In this document: positions 48,044-61,863 of the stretch, piece by piece | Layout of the letters: the number at the start of each line of letters is the position of its first letter | How positions within the stretch are numbered: the first letter of the stretch is position 1 | Assembly: GCF_001547895.1 (NCBI RefSeq) | Contig: NZ_AP014627.1 | Location: 437,501-501,500, forward strand | Direction: 5' to 3' | DNA: 64,000 nucleotides | Origin: Pseudomonas sp. Os17 | Lineage (GTDB): Bacteria > Pseudomonadota > Gammaproteobacteria > Pseudomonadales > Pseudomonadaceae | Made by a program: the position numbers and the translations under genes | The notes under the pieces: model-generated | The model's input: the letters and a program-made list of their open reading frames with translations, nothing else | What the model was told of the DNA's origin: nothing | Databases searched by the model: none

Positions 48044-48082
48044 TTTTTGAGTCGCGGCAGTCAAAAGCAAAACTTTTTGACT
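48044..48082. other. Overlapping inverted repeats upstream of gltB
   Basis: TTTTGA (48045-48050) can pair with TCAAAA (48061-48066), which is also part of AGTCAAAA (48059-48066) that pairs with TTTTGACT (48075-48082). The two hairpins are mutually exclusive. They lie upstream of the promoter candidate, so they may be a protein site rather than RNA structure. Confidence 0.4.
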
Positions 48083-48122
48083 AGCACAGCATATCGCTTT
48101 AAAACGTTCATAAATGCGACAT

Positions 48123-48150
48123 AAATTTGCGACAGATCGTCGCCAAATTT
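48123..48150. promoter_or_regulatory. Dyad operator candidate abutting the gltB promoter
   Basis: AAATTTGCGAC-agatc-GTCGCCAAATTT: 11-bp arms inverted with a single extra C. A further GCGACA copy lies just upstream. It ends in the -35 hexamer, an ideal place for a repressor or class II activator. Confidence 0.55.
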
Positions 48151-48177
48151 GTGGGGCTTTGTGTCGGTGTGTACAAT
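48149..48177 (+). promoter_or_regulatory. Candidate sigma-70 promoter of gltBD
   Basis: TTGTGG (48149-48154), 17-bp spacer, TACAAT (48172-48177). A leader of about 100 nt would follow. The 348-bp gap 47939-48286 otherwise has no gene, only the hairpins and dyad listed. Confidence 0.6.
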
Positions 48178-48286
48178 GACCTCCCTTTTGCCCCCGCAAA
48201 GTCGGCGTACGTTCGGCGTGGATGGTAAGTGGTTGAATTGAAAAGAAATTTGTCTCGATAAGAGGCAGCCTGGTGAGAAAGTGTCT

Positions 48287-52732
<4,446 letters not shown>

Positions 52733-52840
52733 AGCAGCTGCAAGTGGCAAGCCTCAATCTGCAAATGAAGCAGTGCGAGGTTTGCCGGGCATACGTGATC
52801 GACTTGCGGCTTGCAGCTTAGAGCTTGCAGCTGCTGTATA
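52733..52840. repeat. CTGCAAG/CTTGCAG palindromic repeat inside the gltB-gltD gap
   Basis: Left arm CAGCTGCAAGTGGCAAGC and right arm GACTTGCGGCTTGCAG-CTTAGAG-CTTGCAGCTG, about 60 bp apart. It fills almost the whole 121-bp gltB-gltD gap; GAGG at its end is the gltD ribosome site. Confidence 0.72.
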
Positions 52841-52841
52841 G

Positions 52842-54272
<1,431 letters not shown>

Positions 54273-54282
54273 CCGCCATCCC

Positions 54283-54374
54283 TTGTAGGAGCGAGCTTGC
54301 TCGCGATAGCGGTGTATCAGCCAACCACCGATGTTGCCTGATGCGCCCCCATCGCGAGCAAGCTCGCTCCTACA
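54283..54374. repeat. REP pair between gltD and hemE
   Basis: TTGTAGGAGCGAGCTTGCTCGCGA and TCGCGAGCAAGCTCGCTCCTACA are perfect inverses over about 20 bp, with a 45-bp spacer: a textbook REPIN. Confidence 0.9.
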
Positions 54375-54489
54375 GGTACGTAGGTTGTGGCGCGACAAAT
54401 TGACCTCATAGACATAAAGAAACGGCTCTTGCCGTGCCTTTTATGCCCGGCTCTGAGAAAATGCCCCCACTTTTTTTCCGGATGCCGAC

Positions 54490-55557
54490 ATGACTGCCCT
54501 GAAGAACGACCGTTTCCTTCGTGCCCTGCTCAAGCAACCCGTAGACGTCACCCCGGTGTGGATGATGCGTCAGGCTGGGCGCTACTTGCCTGAATACCGC
54601 GCCAGCCGTGCCAATGCCGGTGACTTCATGAGCCTGTGCATGAACCCGGCGTTCGCCTGCGAAGTCACCCTGCAGCCTCTGGACCGCTATCCCCAGCTGG
54701 ATGCGGCAATCCTCTTCTCCGACATCCTGACCATTCCCGACGCCATGGGCCAAGGCCTGTACTTCGAGACCGGCGAAGGCCCGCGCTTCAAGAAAGTGGT
54801 CAGCACCCTGGCCGACATCGAAGCCCTGCCGATTCCCGATCCGCAAAAGGACCTGGGTTACGTGATGGATGCGGTCAGCACCATTCGTCGCGAACTCAAT
54901 GGCCGCGTGCCGTTGATCGGTTTTGCCGGCAGCCCCTGGACCCTGGCCACCTACATGGTCGAAGGCGGTTCGTCGAAAGACTTCCGCAAGTCCAAGGCCA
55001 TGCTCTACGACAACCCGCAAGCCATGCACCTGCTGCTGGACAAGCTGGCGCAGTCGGTCACCTCCTACCTCAACGGGCAGATCCTGGCCGGTGCCCAGGC
55101 GGTGCAGATTTTCGACAGCTGGGGCGGCAGCCTCTCGGCGGCGGCCTATCAGGAGTTCTCCCTGGCCTACATGCGCAAGATCGTCAGCGGCCTGATCCGC
55201 GAGCACGACGGGCGCAAGGTGCCGGTGATCCTGTTCACCAAGGGCGGCGGCCTGTGGCTGGAAAGCATTGCCGATGCCGGCGCCGATGCCCTGGGCCTGG
55301 ACTGGACCTGCGACCTCGGCGAAGCCCGCCGCCGCGTCGGCAGCAAGGTCGCCCTGCAAGGCAACATGGACCCCACCGTGCTCTACGCCAACCCGCAGGC
55401 GATCCGTGGCGAAGTTGCGCGTATCCTCGCCAGCTATGGCCAGGGCAGCGGCCATGTGTTCAACCTGGGCCATGGCATCACCCCGGAAGTGAAGCCGGAG
55501 CACGCCGGGGCCTTCCTGGAAGCGGTGCACGAGTTGTCGGCGCAATACCACGCATAA
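54490..55557 (+). CDS. hemE: Uroporphyrinogen decarboxylase
   Basis: Converts uroporphyrinogen III to coproporphyrinogen III in heme synthesis. 355 residues with the signatures [30 protein letters not shown], and [17 protein letters not shown] plus a late QGNMDP and NLGHGITPE. It is a cytosolic cofactor-free TIM barrel. It stands alone between a REP pair and a strong terminator, and no convincing -10/-35 pair was located in the 115-bp upstream gap. Confidence 0.97.
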   Translation: MTALKNDRFLRALLKQPVDVTPVWMMRQAGRYLPEYRASRANAGDFMSLCMNPAFACEVTLQPLDRYPQLDAAILFSDILTIPDAMGQGLYFETGEGPRFKKVVSTLADIEALPIPDPQKDLGYVMDAVSTIRRELNGRVPLIGFAGSPWTLATYMVEGGSSKDFRKSKAMLYDNPQAMHLLLDKLAQSVTSYLNGQILAGAQAVQIFDSWGGSLSAAAYQEFSLAYMRKIVSGLIREHDGRKVPVILFTKGGGLWLESIADAGADALGLDWTCDLGEARRRVGSKVALQGNMDPTVLYANPQAIRGEVARILASYGQGSGHVFNLGHGITPEVKPEHAGAFLEAVHELSAQYHA

Positions 55558-55571
55558 GCGTCACCCCATAC

Positions 55572-55598
55572 AAACGCCCGGCACCTGCCGGGCGTTTT
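55572..55598 (+). terminator. Rho-independent terminator after hemE
   Basis: AAACGCCCGGC-acct-GCCGGGCGTTTT: an 11-bp perfect stem with a U-run. Confidence 0.92.
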
Positions 55599-55617
55599 CA
55601 TTGGCGAACACTTTTTT

Positions 55618-56000
55618 GTAGGAGCCAGCTTGCTGGCGAATAGGCCCTCGAGACCTGCACCTGTCTGGTAGCCGCCTTCGCTGGCAAGCCAGCTCCCACA
55701 AGGGCCTGCCGGCACAGACCCAATCCGTGTAGTAGCCGGCTTGCCGGCGAATAGGCCCTCGAGCCCTGCACCTGCCTGGCGGTCGCCTTCGCTGGCAAGC
55801 CAGCTCCTACAAGGGCCCGCCGGCACAGACCCGATCCGTGTAGGAGCCGGCTTGCCGGCGAATAGGTCCTTGAGACTTGCGCCTGCCTGGTGGCCGCCTT
55901 CGCTGGCAAGCCAGCTCCCACAAGGGCCCGTCTGCACAGACCCGATCCGTGTAGGAGCCGGCTTGCTGGCGAAAGGGCCCTAGAGACCTGCACCTGCCTG
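55618..56000. repeat. 111-bp tandem array of REP doublets
   Basis: Unit starts (GTAGGAGCC or the variant GTAGTAGCC) lie at 55618, 55729, 55840 and 55951, exactly 111 bp apart, for about 3.4 copies. Each unit holds a GTAGGAGCCGGCTTGCCGGCGAA arm, a CCTGCACCTGCCTGG spacer and an opposite arm GCTGGCAAGCCAGCTCC. No gene is present in 55599-56026; open frames here result from the 3n period. Confidence 0.9.
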
Positions 56001-56026
56001 ACGAACGCCTGCACACAGGCCAGGCG

Positions 56027-57286
56027 TCACAACGGCGGGAGTTTCGCCAGTTTCATGGCAATCAGCAGTGCCCCGAGCAACAGCGCACCGATGAACAGGC
56101 CAATGCCGTTCCACCCCGCCAGGTGCCAGAACACCCCGCCCGCGGTGCCGGCAATGCTCGACCCGGCGTAGTAGCTGAACAGGTACAACGAAGAGGCCTG
56201 GCCCTTGGCCTTGGTGGCGCGGCGGCCGATCCAGCTGCTGGCCACCGAGTGGGCGCCGAAGAAGCCGAAGGTGAACAGCAACATTCCGACCAGCACCAGG
56301 GCCAGTGGGGGGAGCAGGGTCAGGGCAATGCCCGCGAGCATCAGCACGATGGTGCCCCACAGCACCCGGCGCCGGCCCAACTGGTCGGCCAGGGCACCGA
56401 TCTTCGCCGAGCTGTAGATGCCCGACAGGTAGACCACCGACAGCAGGCCGACCAGGGCCTGGCTCAGGTGATAGGGCTCGGCCAGCAGGCGATAGCCGAT
56501 GTAGTTGAACAGGGTGACGAAGGCCCCCATCAGCAGGAACGCTTCGAGAAACAGCCAGGGCAGGCCGGCGTCGCGAAAGTGCATGGTAAAGCCGTCCAGC
56601 AGGCTACGCGGGTGCAGCGAGCGCGGGCGGAAGTTGCGCGACTCCGGCAGGATGCGCCAGAACACGGCCGCCGCCAGCAGGGCCAGGCCGCCAATCACCA
56701 GCATCGCCGTGTGCCAGCTGACAAAATCGATCAGCACTCCGGTGATCAGCCGTCCGCTCATGCCGCCAATGGCGTTGCCGCCGATGTACAGGCCCATGGC
56801 CAGGCCGATGTGCTGAGGGTGGATCTCTTCGCTCAGGTAGGTCATGGCCACTGCCGCCAGCCCGCTCAGGGACAGCCCCACCAGCGCCCGCATCAGCAGC
56901 ACCCCGTGCCAGCTGGGCATCAGCGCACTGGCGATGGTGCACAGGGCGGCGGCCAGCAGGGCGGCGAGCATCACCGGCTTGCGGCCGATGCGGTCGGAAA
57001 TCGGCCCGGTGATCAACAGACCGATGGCCAGCATGCCGGTGGCGACCGAGAGGATCAGGCTGCTCTGGGCCGCATTGATGGAAAACTCCGTGGACAGCAG
57101 CGGCATCATCGGTTGCACGCAATACAGCAGGGCGAAGGTGGCAAAGCCCCCGGAGAACAACGCCAGCACCGTGCGCATGAACAGCGGCGTGCCTTTTTCG
57201 ATGTACACCTCGTTGAGCTGGGCGAGCACCTCGTCCGCGGGCGTGGAGGGGATTTCGTGGGCAAGGGGGGCGACAGCGATTTTCAC
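56027..57286 (-). CDS. MFS transporter, YnfM-like
   Basis: Major facilitator of 419 residues with about 12 predicted TM segments. Family traits include GPISDRIGRKPVMLAALL (loop 2-3 motif A), a long N-terminal cytoplasmic segment and ALADQLGRRRVLWG in the second half. GTG at 57286 has GAGG 5 nt upstream; an earlier start at 57358 would overrun the promoter region shared with the divergent regulator. The arrangement with a divergent LysR gene resembles ynfM-ynfL of E. coli. Substrate is unknown; drug or metabolite efflux is a guess. Confidence 0.85.
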   Translation of the reverse strand: MKIAVAPLAHEIPSTPADEVLAQLNEVYIEKGTPLFMRTVLALFSGGFATFALLYCVQPMMPLLSTEFSINAAQSSLILSVATGMLAIGLLITGPISDRIGRKPVMLAALLAAALCTIASALMPSWHGVLLMRALVGLSLSGLAAVAMTYLSEEIHPQHIGLAMGLYIGGNAIGGMSGRLITGVLIDFVSWHTAMLVIGGLALLAAAVFWRILPESRNFRPRSLHPRSLLDGFTMHFRDAGLPWLFLEAFLLMGAFVTLFNYIGYRLLAEPYHLSQALVGLLSVVYLSGIYSSAKIGALADQLGRRRVLWGTIVLMLAGIALTLLPPLALVLVGMLLFTFGFFGAHSVASSWIGRRATKAKGQASSLYLFSYYAGSSIAGTAGGVFWHLAGWNGIGLFIGALLLGALLIAMKLAKLPPL

Positions 57287-57355
57287 GGGAACCTCGGGGG
57301 GAGCGCAGCCGGTCAGGCAATGGAAAAAAGCATATAGCTGGCTAATGTTCCTTTC

Positions 57356-57365
57356 CAATATATTG
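57356..57365. promoter_or_regulatory. AT-rich palindrome between the MFS and LysR genes
   Basis: CAATATATTG, a perfect 10-bp palindrome in the 122-bp divergent intergenic region. It is a candidate LysR-type (T-N11-A-like) site core. Confidence 0.35.
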
Positions 57366-57408
57366 TTCGACCTGTTTGATAGCTTTAACGACTCAATGGA
57401 GCCGCCCC

Positions 57409-58308
57409 ATGGAATTGCGTCACTTGCGCTACTTCATCGCCGTCGCCGAAGAGCTGCATTTCGGCCGCGCGGCCCAGGTCCTGGGCATTTCCCAGCCACC
57501 GCTGAGCCAGCAGATCCAGGCCCTGGAGCAGGAGGTGGGCGCCCGCCTGTTCGAGCGCACCAATCGTCGGGTCGAGCTCAGCGAAGCCGGACGCCTGTTC
57601 CTCGAAGAGGCGCGCCTGGTGCTGGCCCAGGTGGACAAGGCGGCGGACGTGGCCCGGCGCGCGCAATTGGGTGAGCTGGGGGAACTGAAGATCGGCTTCA
57701 CCTCGTCGGCGCCGTTCAACTCGACCATTCCCCAGGCGATCTTCGCCTTTCGCCAGCGCTTTGCGGCGGTGCACCTCAAGCTCAAGGAAATGAGCAGCAC
57801 CCAGGTGGCCGAGGCGCTGGTGGACCAGTCGATCCAGGTCGGCATCATGCGGCCCCTGCCATTGCCGGACTCGCTGTCGGTGGTGGAGCTGCTGCGCGAG
57901 CCGCTGGTGGCGGTGCTCAGTTCCAAGCACCCGCTGGCAGGCGGCACTGAAGAGGGGCTGCACCTGGCGGCGCTGGCCCAGGAGCCCTTTGTGTTCTTCC
58001 CCCGCAGCTACGGCAGCGGCCTGTATGCCCAATTGCTCAGCCTGTCCCGGGACGCCGGCTTCACCCCGCATTTTGCCCAGGAGGCGGCGGAGGCCATGAC
58101 CATCATCGGCCTGGTGGCGGCGGGCCTCGGTGTTTCGGTGCTGCCGGCGTCCTACCAGCGCATGCGCATCGACGGCGTGGTCTACCGCCGGCTGCTGGAC
58201 CCCGAAGCCATGACCGCGGTGTGGCTGGTGCAGCGCAAGGATCAGTGCTCACCCATGGCCAGGGCCTTTGTCGAACTCCTGACGCGCAAGACCGGGGCCG
58301 CGTCCTGA
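57409..58308 (+). CDS. LysR-family transcriptional regulator
   Basis: 299 residues. The N-terminal winged helix-turn-helix (MELRHLRYFIAVAEELHFGRAAQVLGISQPPLSQQIQALEQEVG) is followed by a linker helix and a periplasmic-binding-like effector domain (about 90-299). It is divergent from the MFS transporter 122 bp away and probably regulates it. The start is ATG 57409 after GGAG; an upstream in-frame codon at 57376 lacks a ribosome site. Effector is unknown. Confidence 0.9.
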   Translation: MELRHLRYFIAVAEELHFGRAAQVLGISQPPLSQQIQALEQEVGARLFERTNRRVELSEAGRLFLEEARLVLAQVDKAADVARRAQLGELGELKIGFTSSAPFNSTIPQAIFAFRQRFAAVHLKLKEMSSTQVAEALVDQSIQVGIMRPLPLPDSLSVVELLREPLVAVLSSKHPLAGGTEEGLHLAALAQEPFVFFPRSYGSGLYAQLLSLSRDAGFTPHFAQEAAEAMTIIGLVAAGLGVSVLPASYQRMRIDGVVYRRLLDPEAMTAVWLVQRKDQCSPMARAFVELLTRKTGAAS

Positions 58309-58410
58309 GTCTGGGCGTGCCGGCGCTGGTCACGCAGGGGTTATCCGCGCGTTGACCTGCACACTCGGGCCCCAGGCGGAGGTGAAGGCTGCCGGCTAGA
58401 GGCACGCCCA

Positions 58411-58437
58411 CAAAAAAGGGCGCCCCAAGGCGCCCTT
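58411..58437 (-). terminator. Terminator of the minus-strand operon ending at 58454
   Basis: AAGGGCGCC-cca-AGGCGCCCTT stem; read on the minus strand it is followed by TTTTTT. It closes the aryl-polyene-side operon, facing the LysR gene. The 58309-58410 gap has nothing else. Confidence 0.85.
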
Positions 58438-58453
58438 CGCGGTCCGCAACGGT

Positions 58454-58900
58454 TCACTGAACCTTGGACAGATCCCCGCGCAGCGCCACGCCCGCCATGA
58501 TGGCGCCGGCATGGCACTCATAGGTGCTGGCGTCCTTGCGCTCACGGCTCTTGTAGAAGCTGGCGATGTCGGTCACGGCGTTGGCCCCGACTTTCTTCGC
58601 CGCTTCATGCAGGGTGATCAGCGCCGATTGCAGGGCCCACTCGCAGGCCACCTGATCGGCCTTGCCGAAGGCGTTGGTCTTCTTGTTGGTCACCGCGCCC
58701 GGGCTGAGCACGCTGACCTTGCCGGCCGGCTTGTTGCCCGCCAGGTAGAACTTCACGCTGCCATCGATCTTGCCAGTGCTGATGGCCTCGGCGACCACCT
58801 TGTCGAACGGCAGGAACAGGGTGGTGTCGCGGGCCTGGCTGACGCCGGGCAGGGTGCACAGCAGCAGGGTGGCGGTTGCCGCCAGGGTCTTCAAACGCAT
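58454..58900 (-). CDS. Small exported protein of unknown function
   Basis: 148 residues. A signal peptide ends near VSQA (residues 1-23), then RDTTLFLPFDKVVAEAI and a KFYLAG region. Two cysteines remain in the mature part (about residues 85 and 128), which could form a disulfide. Similar Pseudomonas proteins are sometimes annotated 'excinuclease ATPase subunit', but no ATPase motif exists here, so that name is misleading. It is the last gene of the operon, 63 bp after the lipoprotein gene. The start is at 58900; the longer in-frame start lacks a signal peptide. Function unknown. Confidence 0.75.
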   Translation of the reverse strand: MRLKTLAATATLLLCTLPGVSQARDTTLFLPFDKVVAEAISTGKIDGSVKFYLAGNKPAGKVSVLSPGAVTNKKTNAFGKADQVACEWALQSALITLHEAAKKVGANAVTDIASFYKSRERKDASTYECHAGAIMAGVALRGDLSKVQ

Positions 58901-58963
58901 CGCAGTCTCCTTGACTTGAAAAGGGGGCAAAGCAGCCCGGTGACCGGGGTCACAGGGGGATGA

Positions 58964-59413
58964 TCATTGGCCGGCCGGGAAGCTCTTGGTCGCAGCGTCT
59001 GACAGTTGTTGCGCGGTCCGCTCGTTCTGGTTGTCCCGCAGCTCGCGCAGGATGCCCTTGTCCAGCAGGCGCACCCAGCGGATGTAGTTCTTGTGGATCT
59101 TGCCGTCCTTGTAGTTCAGGTCGCGGCTGTCGCGGTAGACGATCTTGTAGGCGCTGGCGCTGTACGGAATATCGATCTCGGCGTGGAACTGCCCGCGCAC
59201 GGTGATCTCGGCCTGGATCAGCTCCGGGCTGATGCGCTGCACGGTCCACTTGCGGGCCACCAGGTTCTTCAGGATCGCCTGTTTGACCTGCTCCTGGCTG
59301 GCCTGGATGGTGGTCGGGATCACCCGGTTCGGGGTGTACATCGGTTTGCTGGTGCAGGCGGCCGTGCTCAGCAGGACCAGGAGGATCAGCGTCGCGCGAA
59401 ACAGGGAGGACAT
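58964..59413 (-). CDS. Small lipoprotein of unknown function
   Basis: 149 residues. A lipobox STAAC gives an acylated Cys20. The mature part has an ATIQASQEQVKQAILKNL-like helix start, then a beta-rich stretch (AEITVRGQFHAEIDIPYSASAYKIVYRDS) and a KIHKNYIRWVRLLDKGILREL helix. It is probably periplasmic-facing and membrane-anchored. It lies 25 bp after the second ketosynthase on the same strand, suggesting a role in the envelope step of the pathway. No named family could be assigned. Confidence 0.75.
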   Translation of the reverse strand: MSSLFRATLILLVLLSTAACTSKPMYTPNRVIPTTIQASQEQVKQAILKNLVARKWTVQRISPELIQAEITVRGQFHAEIDIPYSASAYKIVYRDSRDLNYKDGKIHKNYIRWVRLLDKGILRELRDNQNERTAQQLSDAATKSFPAGQ

Positions 59414-59438
59414 TCCATTTCTCCAGTGGGGTTGGGCG

Positions 59439-60665
59439 TTAAGGCCAGCGGCGGAAGATCAACGAGGTGTTGACCCCGCCAAAGGCAAAGTTGTTGTTCA
59501 TCACGAATTCGTGGCTCATGGCCCGGAAGCCGTCCTGCAGGTAGTCCAGCTCGCCGCAGCGTGGGTCGACCTGGTCCAGGTTGCAGGTGTGCACGTACAG
59601 GTCGCGGTTGAGCATCTCGATGCTGAACCAGGATTCCAGCGCGCCGCAGGCGCCCAGGGTGTGGCCGAGAAAACTCTTCTGCGAACTGATGGGCATGCGG
59701 CTGCCGAACAGGCTGTTGGTGGCCAGGGTCTCGGCGATATCGCCCTGCTCGGTGGCGGTGCCATGGCCGTTGACGTAGCCGATGGCCGAGGGGGCCAGGG
59801 CCGCGTCTTCCAGCGCCAGCTCCATGGCCCGGCGCATGGTGCTCTGCTCGGGACGGGTGGTGTGCTGGCCGTCGGCGTTGCTGCCGAAGCCGACGATTTC
59901 CGCGTGAATCCGCGCGCCCCGGGCCAGGGCGTGTTCCAGCTCTTCGAGCACCAGCATGCCGCCGCCTTCACCGATCACCAGGCCGTCGCGGTCGGTGTCG
60001 TAGGGCCGGGGGCTGGTGTGTGGCGCATCGTTTTTCAGGCTGGTGGCATAGAGCGCGTCGAACACCATGGCTTCAGTGGGGCACAGCTCTTCGGCGCCGC
60101 CGGCGAGCATCAGCGGCAGACGGCCGAACTTGATCGCTTCGTAGGCATAGCCAATGCCCTGGCTGCCGCTGGTGCAGGCGCTGGAGGTGGGAATCAGGCG
60201 CCCGGTCAGGCCGAAGAAAATGCTGATATTGGCCGCGGTGGTGTGGGGCATCATGCGCACGTAGGAGTTGGCGTTGAGCCCCTCGGCCACCGAGTTCAGC
60301 AGCATGTTGCCGAAGGCCTTGATCTCGTCGGTGCTGCCGGTGGAAGAGCCGCAGGCCACCCCCATGCGCCCGTCCTTGATCGACGGGTCGCCCAGCAGCC
60401 CGGCATCGGCCAGGGCCTGCTCGGCGGCACCGACCGCCAGCCGCGAAACCCGGCCCATGCTGCGCAGTTGCTTGCGGGTCCAGTGCCCCGGCACCTGGAA
60501 GTCATCGATGGGGCCGGCCAGGCGGGTGTTGAGTTCGCTGAAGCGGTCCCATTCGTCCATGCGCCGGATGCCGCTGCGGTTGGCGGCAAAGCGCTCGGCG
60601 ATGCTGGCCCAGTCGCTGCCCAGGGAGGTGATGCCGGCCATGCCGGTGACGACCACGCGTTTCAT
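59439..60665 (-). CDS. Beta-ketoacyl-ACP synthase (FabF-like, aryl-polyene ApeR-like)
   Basis: Condensing enzyme of 408 residues from MKRVVVTGMAGITSLGSDW. The catalytic triad is intact: Cys in SSACTSGSQGIG, His in NGHGTATEQGD and His in SFLGHTLGACGALE. The C terminus has the FAFGGVNTSLI signature. Its start overlaps the ketoreductase stop by 1 nt (TGATG). In aryl-polyene clusters a second KS of this kind makes or extends an early chain. An in-frame start 2 codons upstream is less likely. Confidence 0.9.
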   Translation of the reverse strand: MKRVVVTGMAGITSLGSDWASIAERFAANRSGIRRMDEWDRFSELNTRLAGPIDDFQVPGHWTRKQLRSMGRVSRLAVGAAEQALADAGLLGDPSIKDGRMGVACGSSTGSTDEIKAFGNMLLNSVAEGLNANSYVRMMPHTTAANISIFFGLTGRLIPTSSACTSGSQGIGYAYEAIKFGRLPLMLAGGAEELCPTEAMVFDALYATSLKNDAPHTSPRPYDTDRDGLVIGEGGGMLVLEELEHALARGARIHAEIVGFGSNADGQHTTRPEQSTMRRAMELALEDAALAPSAIGYVNGHGTATEQGDIAETLATNSLFGSRMPISSQKSFLGHTLGACGALESWFSIEMLNRDLYVHTCNLDQVDPRCGELDYLQDGFRAMSHEFVMNNNFAFGGVNTSLIFRRWP

Positions 60666-61393
60666 CAGCACAGGCCCCCGTTCACCGCCAGCACCTGGCG
60701 GGTGATGTAGGCGGCCTCGGCGGACATCAGGAAGTTCACCGCCCCGGCCACCTCTTCCGGGGTGCCCATGCGCTGGGCGGGAATCATCTTCATCAGCTCG
60801 TCCACCGGCACGTTCTCATCGAGCATGGCGGTGTCGATCAGCCCCGGGGCCACGCAGTTGACGGTGATCTTGCGCTTGCCCAGCTCGATGGCCAGGGCCT
60901 TGGCGGCGCCGATCAGGCCGGCCTTGGAGGCGCTGTAGTTGACCTGGCCGCGGTTGCCGATCAGCCCCGACACCGAGGTGATGCAGACAATGCGTCCGGC
61001 GGCGCGGCGGCGGATCATCGGCATCATCACCGGGTGCAGGACGTTGTAGAAACCGTCGAGGTTGGTGCGCAGCACCTGATCCCAGTCGTCTTCGCTGAGG
61101 GCCGGGAAGGCGCCGTCGCGGGTCAGCCCGGCATTGAGCACCACGCCGTAATAGGCGCCATGGGCTTCGACGTCGGCCTCCAGGGCGGTCCGGCAGGCCT
61201 CCCGGTCCGATACATCGAATTGCAGGATGCGGGCGCCGCGGCCCAGGGCTTCGATCTCGCCCTTGACGGCTTCGGCTTCGCTGCGGCCGCTGCGGCAGTG
61301 CAGCACCAGGTCATAACCGGCCCGGGCCAGACGCAGGGCGATGGCACGGCCGATGCCACGGCTGGAGCCGGTGACCAGTACGGAGTCAGTCAT
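60665..61393 (-). CDS. 3-oxoacyl-ACP reductase (FabG-like, ApeQ-like)
   Basis: Short-chain dehydrogenase of 242 residues reducing the beta-keto group of ACP-bound intermediates with NADPH. The nucleotide motif TGSSRGIG is at residues 8-15, NAG at 87-89, and the catalytic Ser140, Tyr153 and Lys157 (SVSGLIGNRGQVNYSASK). It overlaps the dehydratase gene by 4 nt and the second ketosynthase by 1 nt, so the three are translationally coupled. Confidence 0.92.
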   Translation of the reverse strand: MTDSVLVTGSSRGIGRAIALRLARAGYDLVLHCRSGRSEAEAVKGEIEALGRGARILQFDVSDREACRTALEADVEAHGAYYGVVLNAGLTRDGAFPALSEDDWDQVLRTNLDGFYNVLHPVMMPMIRRRAAGRIVCITSVSGLIGNRGQVNYSASKAGLIGAAKALAIELGKRKITVNCVAPGLIDTAMLDENVPVDELMKMIPAQRMGTPEEVAGAVNFLMSAEAAYITRQVLAVNGGLC

Positions 61394-61863
61394 GAGGGAG
61401 TTCCTGTAGAAGAGGCAGGTGTTTCATGCAGATAGTCGGCGGCCTGGGGCGGACGGTACACGTTCAGGCGCGCCGTGGCGGCAATGCCGGGGCCGCTGAG
61501 GTGGCATTCGAACACGCCCATGCCGTTGTCGTCTTCGAGGGAGCGCAGGGCGTGGATCTCCAGCAGGCTGTCGACCGGGAAGTGCTCGACATTGCATTCG
61601 AACTTGCGAGTGCCCAGCAAAAAGCCCAGCTCCACCGGCAGGCCTTGCTGGCGCGCGCGACAGCCGGCGTAGGCGGCCACGCTCTGGGCCATCAGCTCGA
61701 TCCCGACCCAGGCCGGCAGGCTGCCGTCGGGGCGATTGAACAGGCCGCCGGGGCGAACCTGGAGGCGGGTGCGGATCTGTTCTTCATCAAAGTCCAGGAC
61801 CTGATCGATGAGGATCATGTCCCCGGCGTGGGGCAGCAGTTCGGCGAGCGGCCAGTCGATCAT
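61390..61863 (-). CDS. 3-hydroxyacyl-ACP dehydratase, hotdog fold (ApeP-like)
   Basis: 157 residues. The N-terminal PHAGDMILIDQVLDF segment supplies a catalytic-type His at residue 12. ELMAQSVAAYAG is the central-helix motif of the FabA/FabZ-type hotdog family. The family dehydrates beta-hydroxyacyl-ACP to trans-enoyl-ACP; with no enoyl reductase in view, the double bonds would be kept, as needed for a polyene. It overlaps its neighbours by 4 nt on both sides. Confidence 0.85.
   Translation of the reverse strand: MIDWPLAELLPHAGDMILIDQVLDFDEEQIRTRLQVRPGGLFNRPDGSLPAWVGIELMAQSVAAYAGCRARQQGLPVELGFLLGTRKFECNVEHFPVDSLLEIHALRSLEDDNGMGVFECHLSGPGIAATARLNVYRPPQAADYLHETPASSTGTPS

Noticed and set aside
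55618..56000. CRISPR-like regular repeat
   Set aside because: Repeats and spacers are not separable: the whole 111-bp unit is repeated, including the spacers, and there are no cas genes. It is a REP array.
55598..56014. Minus-strand open frame of 138 residues with internal protein repeats
   Set aside because: It is entirely the 111-bp REP array plus its flanks; the repeat period is a multiple of three, which keeps any frame open. No ribosome site and no family resemblance.
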